Origin: Bog-564 sp035509915
GTDB taxonomy: Bacteria > Actinomycetota > Acidimicrobiia > Acidimicrobiales > UBA8190
Assembly (NCBI GenBank): GCA_035509915.1
Contig: DATKIB010000179.1
Location: 1-51,442, forward strand
Direction of reading: 5' to 3'
DNA length: 51,442 nt
The position numbers and the translations under genes are program-made. Below, piece after piece: positions 49,164 through 51,442 of this stretch; the first letter of the stretch is position 1; each line of letters begins with the position of its first letter. The notes under the pieces were generated by a model. It worked only from the letters and a program-made list of their open reading frames with translations, was not told the DNA's origin and did not search any database.

Positions 49164-50276
49164 ATGAGCAACGTCGTCGACGCGGACGGGCACGTCGTCG
49201 AGCCGCTCTCCGCGTGGGAGTCGCTGCCCGAGGAGATAAGGCCGACCATCGTCGCCGACTCCAATGGGTTCGAGCACGTGACGGTGGGCGGTACCGAGAT
49301 CCTGGCCGTGGCGCTCGGCACCCTCGCCACCCCCGGGTCGCGCTTCAGCGAGCCGGGGGACGTGCGCTCGCTCGATGAGGCGCTGCCCGGCGGCTCCGAT
49401 CCGGTCGCGCGGCTTGCGGACATGGACGACGAGGGGATCGACCAGGCGGTGCTCTTCCCGTCGGTGGGGCTCTACTTCTGGGCCCTCGACGACCCCGTCG
49501 CGGCCATCGCGATCGCCCGCGCCTACAACGACTGGCTCGCCTCCTACTGCTCGGCCGACCCGCAGCGCCTGTTCGGCGCCGCGATGCTCCCCGCCCAGGA
49601 CCCGGAAGCCGCCGCCGCCGAGCTGCGCAGGGCGCACACGGAGCTCGGGTTCGCGGCCGGTTTCGTGCGCCCCAACCCGTGCCGGGGGCGCTCGCTGTCC
49701 CACCCGGCGTACGAGCCGATCTGGGAGGCGGCCGAGGAGACCGGCATCGCGATCGCTGTTCACGAGGGCAGCTCGGTGATCCTCCCCACGCTCGGCTCGG
49801 ACCGCCCCTTCAACCCGATGATCCTTCACGCGGTGAGCCACAGCTTCGAGGAGATGCTGGCTTGCGCCCAGCTGATCGCCTTCGGGGTGCTCGAACGCCA
49901 TCCCGAGATGCGCGTGGTGTTCCTGGAGTCCTCGGGCGGATGGGCGCCGTTTTGGATGGAGCGCCTCGACGAGCAGGCAGAGAGCTTCGGCGCCTTCTGC
50001 CCCGAGATGCGCATGAGGCCGAGCGAGTACTTCGCCCGTCAGTGCTGGATCAGCTTCGAGATCGACGAGCAGACCTTGCCTGTGCTCGCGCCGATCATCG
50101 GCGAGAGGCGCATCGTGTGGGGGTCGGACTACCCGCACCACGACGCCACCTTCCCCGGGGCGGTGGAGGTCCTGCGCAAGACCATCTCTCCCCTCGACGC
50201 CTCCACTCAGGCGCTCGTGCTCGGCGAGAACGCCGCAGAGCTCTACCGCCTGCCCCCGCGACGGTCACCAGCCTGA
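49164..50276 (+). CDS. Amidohydrolase (PF04909-like TIM-barrel)
   Basis: The 370-residue protein has DADGHVVEP (Asp6, Asp8, His10), ARLADMDDEGIDQAVLFPS, AVHEGSS (His ligand), ESSGGWAPFWMERLDEQ and GSDYPHHDATFPG. It is the third amidohydrolase-2 protein within 7 kb. These probably act on successive or alternative substrates rather than being redundant, as their identities look modest by eye. Its start is the ATG next to repeat copy 4. A ligase gene follows directly, its frame overlapping the stop, so the two are likely coupled. Confidence 0.91.
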   Translation: MSNVVDADGHVVEPLSAWESLPEEIRPTIVADSNGFEHVTVGGTEILAVALGTLATPGSRFSEPGDVRSLDEALPGGSDPVARLADMDDEGIDQAVLFPSVGLYFWALDDPVAAIAIARAYNDWLASYCSADPQRLFGAAMLPAQDPEAAAAELRRAHTELGFAAGFVRPNPCRGRSLSHPAYEPIWEAAEETGIAIAVHEGSSVILPTLGSDRPFNPMILHAVSHSFEEMLACAQLIAFGVLERHPEMRVVFLESSGGWAPFWMERLDEQAESFGAFCPEMRMRPSEYFARQCWISFEIDEQTLPVLAPIIGERRIVWGSDYPHHDATFPGAVEVLRKTISPLDASTQALVLGENAAELYRLPPRRSPA

Positions 50277-50290
50277 GCAACTGCACGCAG

Positions 50291-51442
50291 GTGGCTTCGC
50301 TCGGGGAGGTGGTGCGCGCAGCGGCCGCCCGTTACGGCGACAAGCCGGTGTACGTGGACAGCGAGGGCGAACAGTTCTCCTTCGCGCAGCTCGACCGGCT
50401 CTCGGACGCGGTCGCCTCGGGCATGTGGGCGCGCGGCGTGCGGACGGGCGACGTGGTCGGGCTCCTCCTCCCCTCCGGGCCCTTCTACGCGGTGGCCTAC
50501 GCAGCCGCGGCGAAGATCGGGGCGATCACCGCCGGCGTGAACGACCGGCTGTCGGTCCCCGAGCGCGCCAAGTGCATGGAGCTCGCGCGGCCGCGCATAA
50601 TGGTGACACCGAAGGGCTCTGAGACCACACAGCCCATTCCCCTCACCGACGCGTGCGAGAGCGTCGAGGTCGACACCGACGCCACTGCCGACGACGCGCT
50701 GTCAGAGCTCGTGTCCTCCGCCCCGGTCGAGGAGCCCCCCGTCGATCCCGAGCGCCCCGTGGCGATCGTGTTCACCTCCGGCACCACGGGCCAGCCGAAG
50801 GGCGCCGTGTTCGGCACGCGCCAGCTCGACGCGGTCGGGTTCGCCGACGGCGGGCTGCGTTGGGGAGGCGGGGGACGGGGGCTCACGACGACTTCCTTCG
50901 CGCACGTCGGGTACATGACGAAGGTGCCCCAGACCCTGCGCAGCGGCACCACGACGTACCTGATGAGGAGGTGGAACGCCGCAGAAGCCCTCGAGCTCGC
51001 CGGGCGCCACCGGGTCACGACCCTCGGGGGCATCCCGACTCAGATGGAGCTCATGCTGCGCCACGAGAGCTTTGCATCCACCGACCTCTCGAGCGTCCAG
51101 ATGGTGGTGCTCGGCGGGGGGCACGCCACCGCGGCCCTCGTGCGCGAAGTGCGCGCCCGGCTCGGAGTGCCGGTGGTGGTGCGCTACACGTGCACCGAGG
51201 CGGGGGTGGGGACCGGCACCGACCCCGCCGGCCCGCCGCAGGACGCGGAGGAGACAGTCGGTGTGGCGCGCACGGGGGTGGAGGTCAGCGTGCGCGACGA
51301 CACCGGTGGGGCACTCGCGCCCGGGGAGGCCGGCGAGGTCTGCCTGCGCTCGGCTGCGGTCATGAGCGGTTACTGGCGCGACTCGGAGGCGACCGCTGCG
51401 GTGACATGTCCCGACGGGGCGGTGCGTACCGGGGACGTAGGG
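50291..51442 (+). CDS. Acyl-CoA ligase (FadD-like), C-terminus beyond the window
   Basis: The open frame continues to the right edge: 384 residues from the GTG at 50291 (MASLGEVVRAAAARYGDKP). It shows the phosphate loop FTSGTTGQPKGAVFG, YTCTEAG (adenylate motif), GYWRDSEAT and the beginning of the TGDVG hinge. The rest, with the catalytic Lys, is missing. A non-standard CTG overlapping the amidohydrolase TGA at 50273 is another possible start; GTG 50309 a third. It belongs to the ANL superfamily; the acid it activates is unknown. Confidence 0.88.
   Translation, partial: MASLGEVVRAAAARYGDKPVYVDSEGEQFSFAQLDRLSDAVASGMWARGVRTGDVVGLLLPSGPFYAVAYAAAAKIGAITAGVNDRLSVPERAKCMELARPRIMVTPKGSETTQPIPLTDACESVEVDTDATADDALSELVSSAPVEEPPVDPERPVAIVFTSGTTGQPKGAVFGTRQLDAVGFADGGLRWGGGGRGLTTTSFAHVGYMTKVPQTLRSGTTTYLMRRWNAAEALELAGRHRVTTLGGIPTQMELMLRHESFASTDLSSVQMVVLGGGHATAALVREVRARLGVPVVVRYTCTEAGVGTGTDPAGPPQDAEETVGVARTGVEVSVRDDTGGALAPGEAGEVCLRSAAVMSGYWRDSEATAAVTCPDGAVRTGDVG

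Overview
The window is about 51 kb of very GC-rich DNA (roughly 70 %, with GTG and some TTG starts) and carries about 48 protein genes. Gene content points to an actinobacterium, most likely an uncultured soil lineage of the Acidimicrobiia type: many acyl-CoA ligases, two-subunit-style acyl-CoA dehydrogenases, thiolase/DUF35 pairs, Liv-type ABC import and TIM-barrel amidohydrolases. That placement is inferred from gene content, not from a marker gene. I found no rRNA, tRNA, CRISPR array, integrase or transposase.

Layout. 1-5.6 kb: a COG4280-type membrane protein (cut by the left edge), a MerR regulator with its own promoter/operator, an SDR, a small actinobacterial protein, an orphan leader with an intrinsic terminator, an ABC exporter and a PAQR/HlyIII membrane protein. 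5.6-14.2 kb: a SnoaL-like protein, an acyl-CoA ligase, two acyl-CoA dehydrogenases (ACADs), a FadA-type thiolase, and a two-gene unit made of an HMG-CoA-synthase-like/DUF35 fusion followed by an SCP2-type thiolase. 14.5-20.4 kb: a leftward operon for a Liv importer (binding protein, fused LivHM permease, LivG, LivF) ending in a hydroxyacyl-CoA-dehydrogenase-like SDR. 20.6-22.7 kb: a class II aldolase and a cysteine-rich secreted protein of unknown family. 22.8-37.7 kb: a leftward operon (FadD, ACAD, enoyl-CoA hydratase, fused CoA transferase) facing a rightward ligase, a leftward small ACAD, then a rightward operon (ACAD, hydratase-fold protein without catalytic glutamates, CaiB-type CoA transferase, SDR, alcohol dehydrogenase, TetR regulator). 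37.7-42 kb: a PcaC-like protein, an FGGY kinase divergent from a 2-hydroxyacid dehydrogenase, and another ACAD. 42-51.4 kb: thiolase plus DUF35, three amidohydrolases, a Zn-alcohol dehydrogenase, a D-aminoacylase-like protein and an acyl-CoA ligase cut by the right edge.

Together the genes look like an acyl-CoA catabolic island: import, CoA activation, dehydrogenation, hydration, 3-hydroxyacyl oxidation, thiolytic or aldol-type cleavage and CoA transfer, with metal-dependent hydrolases that could open rings or remove amide or carboxyl groups. Several modules resemble steroid or cycloaliphatic acid catabolism, but the substrate cannot be fixed from sequence alone.

Most notable observations: (1) the HMG-CoA-synthase-like/DUF35 fusion, which seems to have lost its catalytic Cys and His, translationally coupled to an intact thiolase; (2) a family of four about 70-78 bp GC-rich hairpin elements, all in the same orientation relative to transcription, at gene junctions between 44.7 and 49.2 kb, one of them flanked by a perfect 14-bp duplication whose removal restores an overlapping stop/start; (3) a hydratase-fold protein lacking both catalytic glutamates; (4) a shared CTGAC-N6-GTCAG palindrome in two promoter regions; (5) an orphan terminator in an unexplained leader.
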